From contig CALSCP010001493.1 of the NCBI GenBank assembly GCA_943704425.1, positions 42,196 through 106,195 on the forward strand: a DNA stretch of 64,000 bases, in the 5' to 3' direction. The position numbers and the translations under genes are program-made. How positions within the stretch are numbered: position 1 is the first letter of the stretch; every line of letters begins with the position of its first letter. The notes beneath the pieces are model-generated. The model saw only the letters and a program-made list of their open reading frames with translations, ran no database searches and was not told the DNA's origin. Origin of the DNA: Ministeria vibrans ATCC 50519. Lineage: Eukaryota > Opisthokonta > Filasterea. Shown one piece after another: positions 44,867-57,500 of the stretch.

Positions 44867-47800
44867 TCACTTGATTTCTACCACTTCGACTGGACCTGAA
44901 GGCAGCACAAGAGGAACGGACACCTTGAGAGGAGTCGACGCGCCAGTTTGATCAACGACAACCAAATGAGATGCAGTGGACGACGAAGGGAGCGACATGA
45001 GAGTGAGCACAACTGTGAGTGACGAGGAGACGGTGGCACGCGAGCCGGAGACAGACAGAGAAAAGCCGCGGTATTCGACGCCATGCACCGTCAGGTTGAG
45101 CGCAGTGTCGCCCGGAAGTGAGCGAAAGTTGATTGACAGGAACTTCTCCGTCACACGAATGCCAGCGTAACCGCTTAATATACCCTGTTTACAAACGCAT
45201 TAACAAAATATGAAACGACAGCGTAATAATAATAATAATAATAACTATAGCTATTTTGGATTACCTGGATGAACCCACCAGCGCCCGTAATAAAATTCTT
45301 TGCACCACCCGTTGGGGTTTCAAACCACACCTGAAAAGGCTGCTGGACGTTGGCATAGGAGCGGGGCAGCAATGCGGCGGCCTGCGCGTCCTCATGCAAG
45401 TCCATGTAGCCAATCATAAACATGGCCCAGGTCATGGCCGGCCCATTCTTGTCCGTGTGGTCGAGGTAGGCCTGTAAACACAACACGAGACACGACACGC
45501 ACGCACATGGAGAGTGTGAGCATCAAAAGACGGTAGTTAATTTGTTTGATATAATTTTGTTTTACGTTGAGATCGTTGAGACGGACCGTCTTTGAAATGT
45601 TAGTCATGAGAGGGAAGCCCGTAAGAATGACGTCTGCTTGCTTCACTTTGACGCCGTAGACATACGAAGCGTACTCAGGATGGTACTGGCGATCACTGTC
45701 AAAGGGGAAGTACAACCCATTGGCAATGTCTGTCCAGTTAGCAGGCACAGTCAAGTTCAGAGTGGGCAAAAGAGACGGCAGTGAGGCACCAAAGCGCAGT
45801 GACTGCTGTGCCACCGTGTTGGTAAAAAAGCTGTCGTCGACAGGGTAATGGTATTCGTCGGGTGGCTGCACGCGTGTGATGTGGTACTTGTGCGTCTCCG
45901 CGTTCAGCGATACTCGGTTCGCCCAAAACTGCGCAATGCCCATAATCAGAGGTACACTCTCACGCAAAAACGTCTCGTTGTGTGTCAATTGCCAGGTCTG
46001 TTGAAATGCAAAACTAAAGAAAAAGACGTAAGTCCTAGGAAGAAATTTCAAGCAAACATTGCGCACCTGATGTCGCCGCTGATGTGCTGCTCGTACTTGC
46101 TCTCGGGGGCAGACGCAGGACACACGTCGGCGCCCGTCACTGCGGACTCCCAAGGAAACATGGCACCTGCCCAGCCAAAGGAGTGTGCCTTTGCAATCGC
46201 ACTCTCTGCAAGAACAAGGGCACACGTGAGTCGGGCAATTTACATATTTTTGTGCGTTTCATACGCAGTCGGTCAATGCGGTACTGCAAACACGATCGAG
46301 CGAGTGTGTTTGTAAACAGATACATCAAAGGTGGGTACATCCACGTCTCTTGGTCCCAGAAGGTGTGTCTAAAACAAAAGAAAGGCGGGGGCGGCCAGAT
46401 GAGATGAGTCGACAATGGTACAGCGTTCAAGTGCATTTCTCCAACCCATTGTATGCGTCAGAGGCGAGTCCACCCGGTGATAGTCCCTGCGGCCAGTCCT
46501 CACGCACACTCGTCATAATGTAGTACATACTGCCCCACAGTGCACGACTCAACACCACATCGCCCTCTATTTAAAATCAGATGTAATGCAATGTAACGTA
46601 ATGTCCATGCAAAACATATACACATAGAAAGCCATGCAGAGCAACAGACAAAAATCAAAAATAAAACAATTATACAGATACAGTCACACACGCACACACA
46701 CACATATATATATATATAAATATACACTAAGCGTACCCACTTCAATTCGCCCATCCTCCCACAGTTCCTTCCATGCACTCTCGTGACGCTCTCGCAATGC
46801 ATTCACCTCCATAGCCTGCGCCTCTTTAAAGTGTGCCATCGCGTTGTTAATCACCGTCGCATTGTCAAGTACTCTTCCTACAGTTTGTTTACCAGACGCA
46901 GACCGGCGTAAGGACGCGCACAAAGCCACACCTTCGTATTGTGTACCTTGAATGTCAATATTGGTCGCAACCGACGTGAAATAGACAAACGTACGAGTCT
47001 CTCCAGATGCAACAGTGACATTGGACGGCACACTGTTGAAAACAAAACAAAACAAAAACCCATATTGATCGAATGAACCGCGACTTGCGTGTTACGTTTA
47101 GGGTACGTACGTAGAGAACGTGACACAAACGGACTGGAGGACACTCTTGGACTCTTCGCGTGCGCGAATAAACCCGAACCAGACGGTCTGGGAGTCATCG
47201 TGGTGCACTGTGGACAGCGCAAGATCCGTCGACGGACTGCCCGTGTTCACAGTGAGTGGGATATGCACTTGAGTGCTGCTTAATGCAGAGGCATTGACAG
47301 TGATCTCGTGCACAAGAAGGTGCGACAGAGCTACGTACACACCATTTGAGAATCATTTTTTATTCCTTCTCAATTCCTACCTCGATGGGCGTACATGCGC
47401 TGCTCCACATGCGCACCTCCATAGTCTAACCGACGAGTAAAAATTCCCGTCAGCACATTCATGGCCTCAATGGGCTCCATGGGAGGCGCCTGAGCGTAGC
47501 CTTGTATGCCCAAAGAGGTGTAGTTGTGTTCACGGGCGTATGCACGCCCATCGTCGGATGCCACGGTAAGATGGTCGCTGCGCGCGGTGCTGTAAAACGC
47601 CTCGACGGCAATAGGGTAGACGGTGGTGGCCTTGGACGACAGATAGCACGTAGGGCGGATGAGAGAAGAGCACTTGGGAGGCATATCGGTGGCCAAGTTG
47701 GCATTGTCTGCCGTCTGTTCGTTCCAGAACAGGTTGAGGGCAACATTCGCACTGCTCGACGGCGACTGGGCACACTCAAACTCACGGCGCACAATAGAAT

Positions 47801-48698
47801 AAGAACCGCCAGGACATACTGTGCTTGCCGCATCGGTGCACAACACACTATCCTGGCGATCACTCGAGTAGTACTGCGTGGCGGTCACTGTCACATTCGC
47901 TCTCATTGCATAGCCTTGGATGCCTTGGGGCTGGAAGCCCAACGAGAGCGCCTCGCGATGGCCCTCTTCCGATGCCACAGTCACGTGGTCCTTGGTCACT
48001 GGGTCGTAGAGCAGGAAGAGGGGCACCAGTCCGGGAGCTGGCGAGCGCTTCAGGTGGCACATAACACGCACAAGTGTGTAACCCTCCATTGACGAGTTGG
48101 TACTCGCAACGTTGTCAAGGGAGCGAGCACTCCAGAAAAAGTTGAGAGGCAGCGTATCTGCACTGGGGTGTGTCAGACAGGCGGCCTCCAAGCGCTCCTC
48201 TTGGTACGCCCCCGAGTCGCTTGGGCACACACTTGCATCTTGCGTCGCACACAGTGAGTGATCGCCGCGGTCTTCGCTGTAGAACTGCCTGAGCCACAAC
48301 GCGTCGGTTGGCGGCACCGGTGCAGATGCGGCGCCCACTGCGATGCTGAAGGGCGAGGGAATGCGCGCGCGATGCGACGGAGCGGCAGCACCCGCTCCGT
48401 TGAAGAGCCCGCTGACATAGACGGTGTCGCTGTCCACACTCGTCGCCACATAGCCGTTGCCGACGGACCCCTTGAGGTCGTCCGACACGGGCGCATCGTT
48501 GAAGAACAGGCTGCCGCGCCTGTAGCCCTCCTGCCAGTCTGCACGAGCGCAAACGAACAGTTGTCAACAAACAATCAAGTCGCGAAGTAATGTTGTTTGT
48601 TTCGGAGAGCTGAGACACCTACCGGCAGGAACTGCCGTCGAATACGCGGTGGTGGCAATCAACGCACCAATGAGAAGAATTTCGACCGTTGGTTGCAT
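44867..48698 (-). CDS. PGGHG: GH65 family glucosidase (PGGHG/ATHL1-like), secreted, with repeat insert
   Basis: Ten phased exons (48623-48698, 47381-48538, 47111-47330, 46737-47032, 46446-46566, 46265-46368, 46067-46205, 45566-46013, 45265-45471, 44867-45184) give 1028 residues; the animal enzyme has about 740. A signal peptide (EILLIGALIATTAYS) precedes the N-terminal beta domain (NGYVATSVDSDTVYVSGLFN, then RMYAHRGALSHLLVHEI after the insert). The (alpha/alpha)6 barrel follows: GLSPGGLASDAYNGHTFWDQ, ETWMYPPLMYLF, AGAMFPWESAVTG, EQHISGDI and RVQPPDEYHYPVDDSFFTN, where the Glu of PPDEY is the likely general acid. A small C-terminal beta domain ends VEVVEIK. In animals PGGHG removes glucose from glucosyl-galactosyl-hydroxylysine of collagen; here the substrate is unknown. 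An extra 268 residues form two related repeats. Symbol is by family only. Confidence 0.9.
47490..48293 (-). repeat. Two ~137-residue repeats inserted in the GH65 N-terminal domain
   Basis: Unit 1 (LRQFYSEDRGDHSLC to GIQGYAM) and unit 2 (ATQYYSSDRQDSVLC to GIQGYAQ) align over their length. Each has an (F/Y)YSxDRxD start, VCP, a LN(F/L)FW core, a DN pair, a Cys, then DHxTVAS and GIQGYA. The DHxTVAS ... GIQGYA half resembles the short repeats of the DUF5648 type. Confidence 0.8.
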
Positions 48699-48802
48699 GA
48701 TAGATAGATAAAAATATTACTGTAAAAATATTGTAAATACTGCTAAGATCAAATCAATTATTATCTGTTTATTTTTTCACTTTTATTCTTCAATCTTTCG
48801 TC
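48699..48802. promoter_or_regulatory. Shared upstream region of GH65 (-) and phosphorylase kinase subunit (+)
   Basis: 104 bp between divergent start codons, AT-rich with TAAAAATATT repeated twice (about 48708-48732). Both genes act on alpha-glucosyl metabolism, so shared control could be meaningful. Confidence 0.5.
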
Positions 48803-49461
48803 ATGAGTCGTCGTCAAGACGACGACATTGACCCCACCATGATGATGTTGGATCGGTACTTCAAAGAAGGTAGTGCGCCATAAGATCTGTTGACAAGTTC
48901 TGAATTAATGAGTTTTGTCGAGTACAGTGAAAGATCTCATCCTGTCACAACAGTCGCCCATTACGGGCCTGCTTGCGTCGCACATCGACTGGCCGGCGGG
49001 CCATGTGCCCAAGCGCGCCGACGGCTCGCCCGTGGTCGCCGGACGCGTTCACGACAACCTCTTTTCGATCATGTCGGTGTGGGCGCTCGCACTCGCCTAC
49101 CGCCGCGTTGACCACGACAGAGTACGCTGCACACGACCCACTATGGCCCGTTTAACCCCCCCTCTTGACTCCTGCTGTTGCGTAGGGACGCATCCACGAA
49201 CTCGAGCAGTCCGTTGTCAAGTGCATGCGCGGCCTTCTCATCTGCATGATGCGCCAACTGGACAAGGTGGAGGTGTTCAAGCTGCAACAACGCGAAGAGC
49301 ATGCACTGCATGCCATGTACGACGTCGAGACGGGCACACCAGTTCTCGCCGACGACCAGTGGTGCCATTTGCGTGTCGGCGCAACCGCTCTATTCATTCT
49401 GCAACTCGCCCAGGTACAAGTTCTCACTTGTTTCACTTGTTTCACTTGTTTTTCTCTCACA

Positions 49462-49496
<35 letters not shown>

Positions 49497-50333
49497 GTTT
49501 GTCTATTCATTGTTTCTATCTTTCCATCACTTGCTTCTATTCCTCTCTATCACTTGCTCTCTCTCTCGACTCGTTTTTTCTCTCTTTTGCCTCTTTTTTC
49601 TATTCCCTCCTCTGACTTTTTGTGTAAGATGGTGAGTTCGGGACTGGAGATTGTGTACACGACCGACGAGGTGGCGTGTGTCCAGAATCTCGTCTTCTAC
49701 ATCGAACGCGCCTACCGCACGCCCGACTACGGCGTATGGGACCCCGTGCACGGTCGCAGCGACCCGTCCACCCAGACTGAACTGCACGCCAGCAGCATCG
49801 GCATGACCAAGGCGGCGCTTGAAGCCATTGGCGGCCTTGACCTTTTTCTTGCCGGTGCGCCCCGCCAGCTTGCCTCACGCAGTGCCTCCACCATTTATGT
49901 CGACCCGGACGCCCATTACCGCAACCGCGATATCTTTGAGTCGCTCTTGCCGCGCGAGTCACGCTCACACGAGACCGATGCAGCTCTCCTTGCCATTACG
50001 GGCTTTCCCGCCTTCTCCGTCGACAATGAGCGTTTGCTCTCGGCGACACGCGAGCGCATTCTCAGCATGCTCGCCGGTCCCAACGGCTGCCGTCGCTTCA
50101 TCGACGACCCTCTTGGCGCCCGCTCTAAGCCTGTGGATCTCCAGCGACGTATCTCGGTTGCCTTTGAGCGTGCCGCCACAACGCCGGCGACCCTCTCGTT
50201 TGGACCCCAGTACACCGACGAGGACAAATTACCACACCATCGCCACCACAACTACCGCCACCAGCATAGTCACACACATTATCAACAGCAGCAGCAACAA
50301 CAAGAAAACCACCACCACCATCCTCATCATCGT

Positions 50334-50366
<33 letters not shown>

Positions 50367-51185
50367 AAGAAGCAGCCGTGTCCCGTCACCATTGTGCGCT
50401 CTCTTTTTTCTTCCCCGTCTACTCCGTCACTCTCTCCCTCTCAGAGTGCACAATACGCGGGTGTGACCGCTAGTTCGTCTGACCCCTCTTCTGCCAGCGG
50501 AAATAGTGACAGCCGCAGTGAACCCACAGTGGTCCAGGCCGAATGGCCCGTCTTCTATGTCTTTCTTCTTCTTGAGTCGCTCTTCCGCGACCGGCCCCGT
50601 CACATATCCGACTCCCTCCGCAACCACATCGAGACGCTCCTTGTGCCCTCGTCCGGGGCCTACCGTTGTGTCCCCGGCATGCACTGCGCGCCCGCCTTTC
50701 CAAACGCACCTTTTCCGGCGCCCGAGGCACGTCCTCTCCCCTGGGCCCACTCGCTCCTTCTCATCGCCGACATGATTCGCGACGACTGCATCGCTCCTTC
50801 CGACATGGATCCGCTCTCCCGTTGCCCTCGCGCCGCAACGCATCTTTCCCAGGCAGGCACACTGCGCTTCCGTGACTCCATGTCGTCACTTGCACCTATG
50901 AGCAATGGACGCAAAGACCTTGTCGTCCAGGTTGCTCTCATTGCTGAGACAGACCGACTGCAGGCCTTTCTCAACACATACGGTATTGTCACGCAGGTCC
51001 TCACCGAAATCGAGCCCACCCACGTCTGTCCCGCCCCGTTTCTCGTTCGCCTCTGCTCCCGCATGGGCGCAAACGACTCTCTTTCCCTCTCTGGCCGCCC
51101 TCCCCGTCCTCTTGGTTCCCTCTCTACCAGCAAAGTACCGAAAATTGATCAAACCTATAGCATACTGTTCTCGTCTCAACTCTTC

Positions 51186-51219
<34 letters not shown>

Positions 51220-53760
51220 GTAGGTGTACATGATCCAAAACTGCCCGTTTGTATTTTACCCCAACATTCTGGACCAGACCGACTTCTACATGAGCTACGA
51301 CGATCTATTACTCATCGACGAAATCAAGTCGCAACTCACCTTTGTGCGCAACAACTGGAGTCTGCACGGGCGTCCGCTTGTCTGTCTCATTCTCAAGGAC
51401 CGCATCCGCGTGCGCCACCAGGTCCGTTGTTTACTCCTCTAACCCTCTTTTCATCATATCACTCAAATGCACTGTGTTTTCCGTAGGTTGAGCTTGTGTC
51501 GCTTATGGCGGACATGAAGAAGGGTGTTTGCAATGGTGTTCGTGTACAGCTGGGGCGTCTGCAGCAGCTCATGGCCACCAGCTGCATTGAACATCTTGAC
51601 TTTGTCCATCCCGAAGATGTTGCAGATCCCCCAAATCCATTCAAGGACTCGCGTGACCGCGCCACAAGCGCACAAGGACCCTCAGTCCACCGCCAACAGA
51701 CCTTTGTACGTGTGTCATTTTTTTTTCGTGTCCCTGTCTTCCACTTGTTTTGACCCCCTTTTTATGTGTTAGTTGTTGGAAATGATTCAATCAGAGAGCA
51801 GCGCGGAGCGTTCGGCGATTGATGGACAAGAGAAGGATTCACACGAGCTACAGCGCGAAGCAGAGCAAAACGAAGCGCATCTAACGACGCTACACGTTGA
51901 TGAGCTGCGACGGCGCTTTGCCAGTGCGCCCAATGTGTATGAGCGACTCTCAGTAGTGCTCGAGCTTATAAAACGGCAAGAAAACTTAACACGAAGAGAA
52001 TTTCTTGCAAGCGCATTTGTGTTATTGACCCAATGTGTGAATATAATATAATATATAATAATAATAATTATAGTGAGGGAGAGTGGACGCGAATGGGCTA
52101 CGAAGAAGGGTCACGGACAGCGCGTGCGGAGCTGGAGATCGCGTATGAGCGGGCATGCGGCGCATCCGACTGGTCTGTGGTACGGTGCTGTGCGGGTGCT
52201 CTCCGTCGCGAAGCCAACTCTATTGCACCCAGTCTTGCAGAGCTGGTGGTGCGTGGGAAAGAGGTATGTCATTTGTCGAGAGAAAGTGAGGAACAAAAAC
52301 AAAAACTGAGCGAGGAAAACAAAAAAAATATCTGTTTTGATTGCGACTGAATTATGATTTAGGTGTCGTTTGGGCGAGAGAACGAAGAGGTGTTTTTTGC
52401 CGAGCCACAGTCGCCTGGAAACATCCTCAGTCTGATATTTCGAGTGTGTGAGGGACCACGAATGGCTGTGTTGATGCAAGAGATTTTGCTTTTCCTCTCA
52501 GAGGTACAACTTAATTTGCTGCCTGCTTTTTTTGTCTACCCGTGTTTGTCTACTCAACGAAATCTCATTCTTTATTATTTGCAGTTGATCTGTGTTACAC
52601 CGGACGTCTTCAACGGAATCAACCGAGTGCGCGTGAGCTACATTGTCGACGCCTTGCAGAACGAGCATGCCATCACATCAGGTCGCTCGCGTGTCACTGC
52701 CGACGTGCTCTTCTGGCATCAGTCTCCTTGCCAGGTCAAGTCAATGCTCAAGCAAATGTTCCTCTCTTCACTCGACGAGTCATGGACTGCATCTTCCTGT
52801 ACGCCCTCAATTTTCTCCGTGTTAGCATGCTAATGGTTGTATTTTCCGCTTAGTTACGCGTCCTACCAAGCGACAGCGCTCCAACACGGCCGAGTCTATC
52901 ATAGAAATTGATGCGGCCCTGCGCCGCCGTCGCATTGATGGGGCACTCAACCGCACACCCCCCGACTTTTTCCGAAACGTACTCTGCGCTGTTCTACTTC
53001 ACCCATTCTTGATCCCGCTCACTTGCTATGCCGCTCTACCTTAGGTTTGGACTGTGCTTCAGAAGTGTCCTGCAGGCATTGCCTTTGAGGACCATCACAT
53101 TTCGTCGGTGGATGTGTTTGCGCGGTTCACGCATGGCGCTCAAAAGGCTTTTGAGCACCACATCGAGTCGACTCTGCTCTATTGCATTGCTCAGCCCGAA
53201 CTCCGACAGCTCACAGTCGAAGTACGCGGCCTCACACTGATAAATACTATACACTCACACGTTCTTTACACAGCTCTTGAATGTGTTGGCAGTCATTTTG
53301 GGACGCATTCCTGAGATTGAGTTCCAGCAGGTGGTCCAGCTAGATACCATCATCCACGACGCCGCCGATCGCTGTGTAGCCGACATCTCATCGACCAGTG
53401 TTGAAAACAAAGTATTCAAGATACAGAGAATGTCAAGACGTGCAAATCTTCCTTCTTTATGGCTTCTTCTTTACGTGTGTAGGAAACACTTGGCAAATCG
53501 GGTCTTTTCAGGTCGGGCGGTCGTCGTCCATCATCATCGTCGTTGTACGACATTTATCTCTATACAAAACCATCTCGCACACACACTCTCACTCACTATC
53601 ACTTCTTACTCTTAGGACTGAAATAAAGTCACTTGTGTGCGACTTGTGCTCGCGTCCTCCGGGCGGCCGTGGTGGCTCACTTACCTACCTCGCAAAGGCC
53701 GTTGTGCTCCTCCTGCCCTCTTCCGTTGACGTCGACTTTGGCGGTTGTGCCGTCTCGTAA
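48803..53760 (+). CDS. PHKA/PHKB: Phosphorylase b kinase regulatory subunit (alpha/beta type), CaaX-terminated
   Basis: Fifteen phased exons (48803-48869, 48928-49121, 49186-49413, 49629-51134, 51224-51421, 51487-51705, 51773-52020, 52074-52263, 52363-52503, 52585-52798, 52854-52978, 53045-53221, 53274-53411, 53483-53511, 53616-53760) give 1272 residues; human PHKA1 has 1223. The GH15-like glucoamylase domain shows SPITGLLAS, RTPDYGVWDP, LHASSIGMTKAALEAIGGLD, VDPDAHYRNRDIFESLLPR and EWPVFYVFLLLESLF. The middle has QVLTEIEP and NCPFVFYPNILDQ. The C-terminal domains have RRRRIDGALNRTPPDFFRN followed by VWTVLQKCP, and GGRGGSLTYLAKAV. The protein ends CAVS, a farnesylation CaaX box, as in animal subunits. 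A His/Gln-rich insert interrupts the glucoamylase-like domain. It would anchor and regulate a phosphorylase kinase gamma subunit. Exon 14 is only 29 nt. Confidence 0.92.
50281..50376 (+). repeat. CAG/CAC-rich tract encoding poly-Gln/His in the phosphorylase kinase subunit
   Basis: CAGCAGCAGCAACAACAAG, CACCACCACCATCC and a CAG run of about 11 codons encode alternating His and Gln stretches. It lies just before EWPVFYVFLL of the glucoamylase-like domain, in a loop known to vary in length in the family. Confidence 0.9.
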
Positions 53761-53928
53761 CGAAAATAATAATGATAAGAAAATAAATTGAGAGTAGATG
53801 TACCCAATAATAATTATATTTTTATTGTTATTGTAATAATAATAAAAATGAAAAAGAAAAAAAAAACATAACAATAATAAGAAAGTTAATTGTATTGTAT
53901 AGTGGGTTATTGACTCAATTACAATACA

Positions 53929-54489
53929 CTACTGCGTCTGCTGCACCCACCGCGCATAGTCGTACGCGGCCTCGCCCACACGCGGTGCCACACGACAGAA
54001 GTACGCGACGAGATCGTCATTGTCAACATAGCGTAACAGCACTCGGTCCGAAATGGTCTTGCGCCCGTTCGCCAGCAACACAAACCCATCCATCAACGAC
54101 GACTCAGTGTCGCTCAGATCTCCCAATAGATTGATCATGAGCTCCTGGAACCGTTCAAATGCAATCTTTCCATCCACACCGTAATCCTAAACGCATACAC
54201 ACACACACACACCACACGAGTGAGTCGTTCATCGGTTTCGTACACATCGTCTCTCACTTACTCGAATGTATTCTGCAATTTGTGCGCGTGTTTTTTCTTC
54301 CCCACACGAAAACAAACACGCCTTGAGCTCCTTGTGGTCAATGTATCCACTTCGATCACGATCGTACACCGCAAAAATGTTTCCAATCTGTGCACAAATA
54401 ATAATAAGAGTCGTGAGAAAAAAATATAATTTGTTCCCACACACACGCACACACCACAAAGACACACACACACACACACACACCACAAA

Positions 54490-54543
<54 letters not shown>

Positions 54544-57500
54544 TACATACATACATACATACCTCGTCAAATTGCTCTTTCGTCACTCCCCTCAGCTGCT
54601 TGTACTCAATCTCCTGCTTGAGAATCTCCCCTTTTTGCAGAATAAGGGAGCGGTGTTGGTCCCAGCGCGCCTGCACGTCCGAGCCACTCAGTGTCGTGTG
54701 CACATTGACACCCACTCCAATCTCGTCCATCTCGCGCTGCAGTTCCGTCAGGCGTGGGAGTACCGCCGAGTCCTGTGCTGCACTCCCAAGCAACTCGTCC
54801 ACGCGTGCAAGCTGCTCTTCGGGTGTCGTACCCGTGCCTGTCAGCATCTTAAATGCCCCGTCCAGCTTGTCAACCAATGGCACAGCTGTGCGCGCAAACT
54901 TCTCGCACAGCGCGTCGTGTCGCAAGTGACGGTCGAGCTCCACATCAAACGCATCCTCGCGAGCATCCAGAGCGTCATTCATCGCCGACCGCTGCGCCAT
55001 CAAATCCTCCAGCACGACCGACGTGTATGGGTTGCTTGTAGGCGTCTCCCCAAGCTCCTTGAGCTGTCCTGCCGCACGCGAGTATGCCTCCTCCAAGGCA
55101 TTCGCACGCGTCGTCGTCTCCCCCACATCCTGCTCAATCACAACACCGGCTGCTTCAACCTCGACGAGTGTCGACCCAAAAGGGTTCGCTTCGTCCTCGT
55201 TCAAATCCATGCCCACCAATGCAATTGTGTCTGTCGCAAAGCGCTCAAAGGTAGAGGCACTAAAGGCGTACTCAAGACGCAGAGCCTCTTTGCGCTCCTC
55301 CAGCGCCAGTGCCTCGTCCAGGCGCAAGCGCAACGCCGCGCTGTCTGCGCCCAAACGTCCCCATCGCGTCTTCAGGAGCGTGTCCTCCTCAAGCAGTCGC
55401 ACACGGTCCTCGTACACGTACGTTGAGCGTTCTGACGCGTACTTGCGAGCCAAAATGGTCACATTGAGACTCTGCACCGTCTTCAGGCTTGCATCCGTGA
55501 CCATGCGCAGCTCCGTGTCAAACTCGCCGAGTGTCGATAGATGATAACGCGCGTCGCTCACACTGGCAATGGTCACCGGCGCACCCAAGAAGGCCTCTTT
55601 GGCCATCGCCCAAGCACACAGTTGTGAGTGTGCCACTTTATACTGTCCGTGAAGCAACTGCGTCTCTTCGATGTACAGCCAGCGAGCAAGTGCGTCTTCT
55701 AGCACCGCTCGCTTCTCCACGAGCGCCTCGCTCAGCGCACTCCAGCGCGCATTCAGGCGCCCCAGTCGCGCATGCACATCATCACGCTGCTCATAGCGCC
55801 ACGACGACCGCTCGCTCTTGTACTCGGCGGCATACAATTCGGCGGCACGACTCCTCTGGCGCTCCACATCATTCTCCGCATTCCGTCGCTCCGTCTCCTT
55901 GGCCAGTTGTGCACTCAGACGCAACTTGGCCGCGTCACTCGAAACAATCTCCTCGACGCGCGCCGCATACCCTTCAAGGAGCGCCAGCCACACGCCCATC
56001 TGCTTGTCTCGGTCAATGTGCTGCTCGCCAACGAGACGCGTCCGCTCGGCAAATTGCCAAAGCGCCAGATCATCCTCGAGCACTTCTTGCTTCTCTTCGA
56101 CTGCCATCGAGAGCGTCTCCCACTTCTCGTTCATGGTCTCGTCAAAGCCACTCACATCGGCACACTTCTCGTACACCCATCGACTGTAACGCGTCTCGTA
56201 CACACTCGCCAGGATCTTTGCGCCCAACTTGTTCTGCTCGTCCACATCGTGCTCCACTCGCTCCTGGTCTGTCTGCAGTGCTGCAAGCACACTCAGCTGT
56301 CGCTGTGCCACAATCGAGTCGACGTTCTCCTCGCGCACTCGTGCGTACGCCAACTTTTCAGTGAGCCACGCGTCGAGGGCCTGGAATCGCGTGCGGTGCT
56401 GACCCGCCAGCAGCCGCTTTGCCTCGGCGTACTTCTCGCGCTGCAGATCATCATCGAGAATCGCCCGCTTGTGTTGCGTCACCGACACCAGCTCGGCAAA
56501 GGCACTCGTAAGTTCCCCATCGAGTTTCTTAAGACGCGCCTTCTCCTCAAAGTCCCACGAAGAGCGCTCCGTCGCATAGCGAGCCGTACAAATCTTGTTG
56601 CACAAAACCGTCTCGTGCTCGATGTCGAGACGCACGCGTGTCTCGTCACTCTCCAGCGTCGCGAGCACACTCAGTTTTTGTTGCGCACAATGCGAGTCGT
56701 GTACCTCCTCCTTGACACGCGCATACGCATCCTTGATGACTATCCAGTCGCGCAGCTGCCCATGGCGATCCAAGTACTCATCAAACTGCAGACGCACCGA
56801 CTCGGCAAACAGCTCGCGTGCAAGATCATCCTCGAGCACCGCTTGCTTCTCCTCCGTTGCCTCGCTGAGTGCCGCAAATGCATTCGAAAGAGACTCGTCA
56901 AGCGACCCAAGACGATCGCGCTGCTCAAAGACCCACGACGAGAGTGTCGACTCGTAGCGAGCCTCAAGAATGCGAGCACACAACTTGCTCTGCGTCTCCA
57001 CATCCAATTCAACACGCTCCAGATCGCTCTCAAGCGAACCCAGCACACTCAGCTTTTGCCGCGCCGTATTGCTGTCGTGCACTTCTTCCTTGGTCGTGGC
57101 ATAGGCGTGCTTGGCCACGATCCATGCCTCAAGTTGTTCGTGCTGCGCCACATATTGATCAAACTCGAGGCGTACCTTCTCGGCAAACAACCACCTGCTG
57201 TGGTCATCCTCGAGAATGAGTCGCTTGTGCGCCAAGGCCGCTTCGAGCGCCGCCCACTCGCGTCGTATCTCATCATCGTGAGCCATCACCGCGTCCAACT
57301 GCTCGTACACCCACTCGGAGCGATCGCTGCGGTAGCGATCCGCGTCAATCGCCGCGCCAAGCTTGTACTGCGCGTCCGTGTCGAGTCGCAGACTCGCAAT
57401 CTCCTTCTCGACGTACGCCACCACATCAAGCTTTTCCTGTGCCACCATGCTTGTGAGCACCTCTTCGACTGTTCGCCCATACGCAAGCTTCTCGGCAATC

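Noticed and set aside
54260-54560. Val-Cys repeat protein (VCVCVC)
   Set aside because: Translation of a CA/GT microsatellite inside an alpha-actinin intron.
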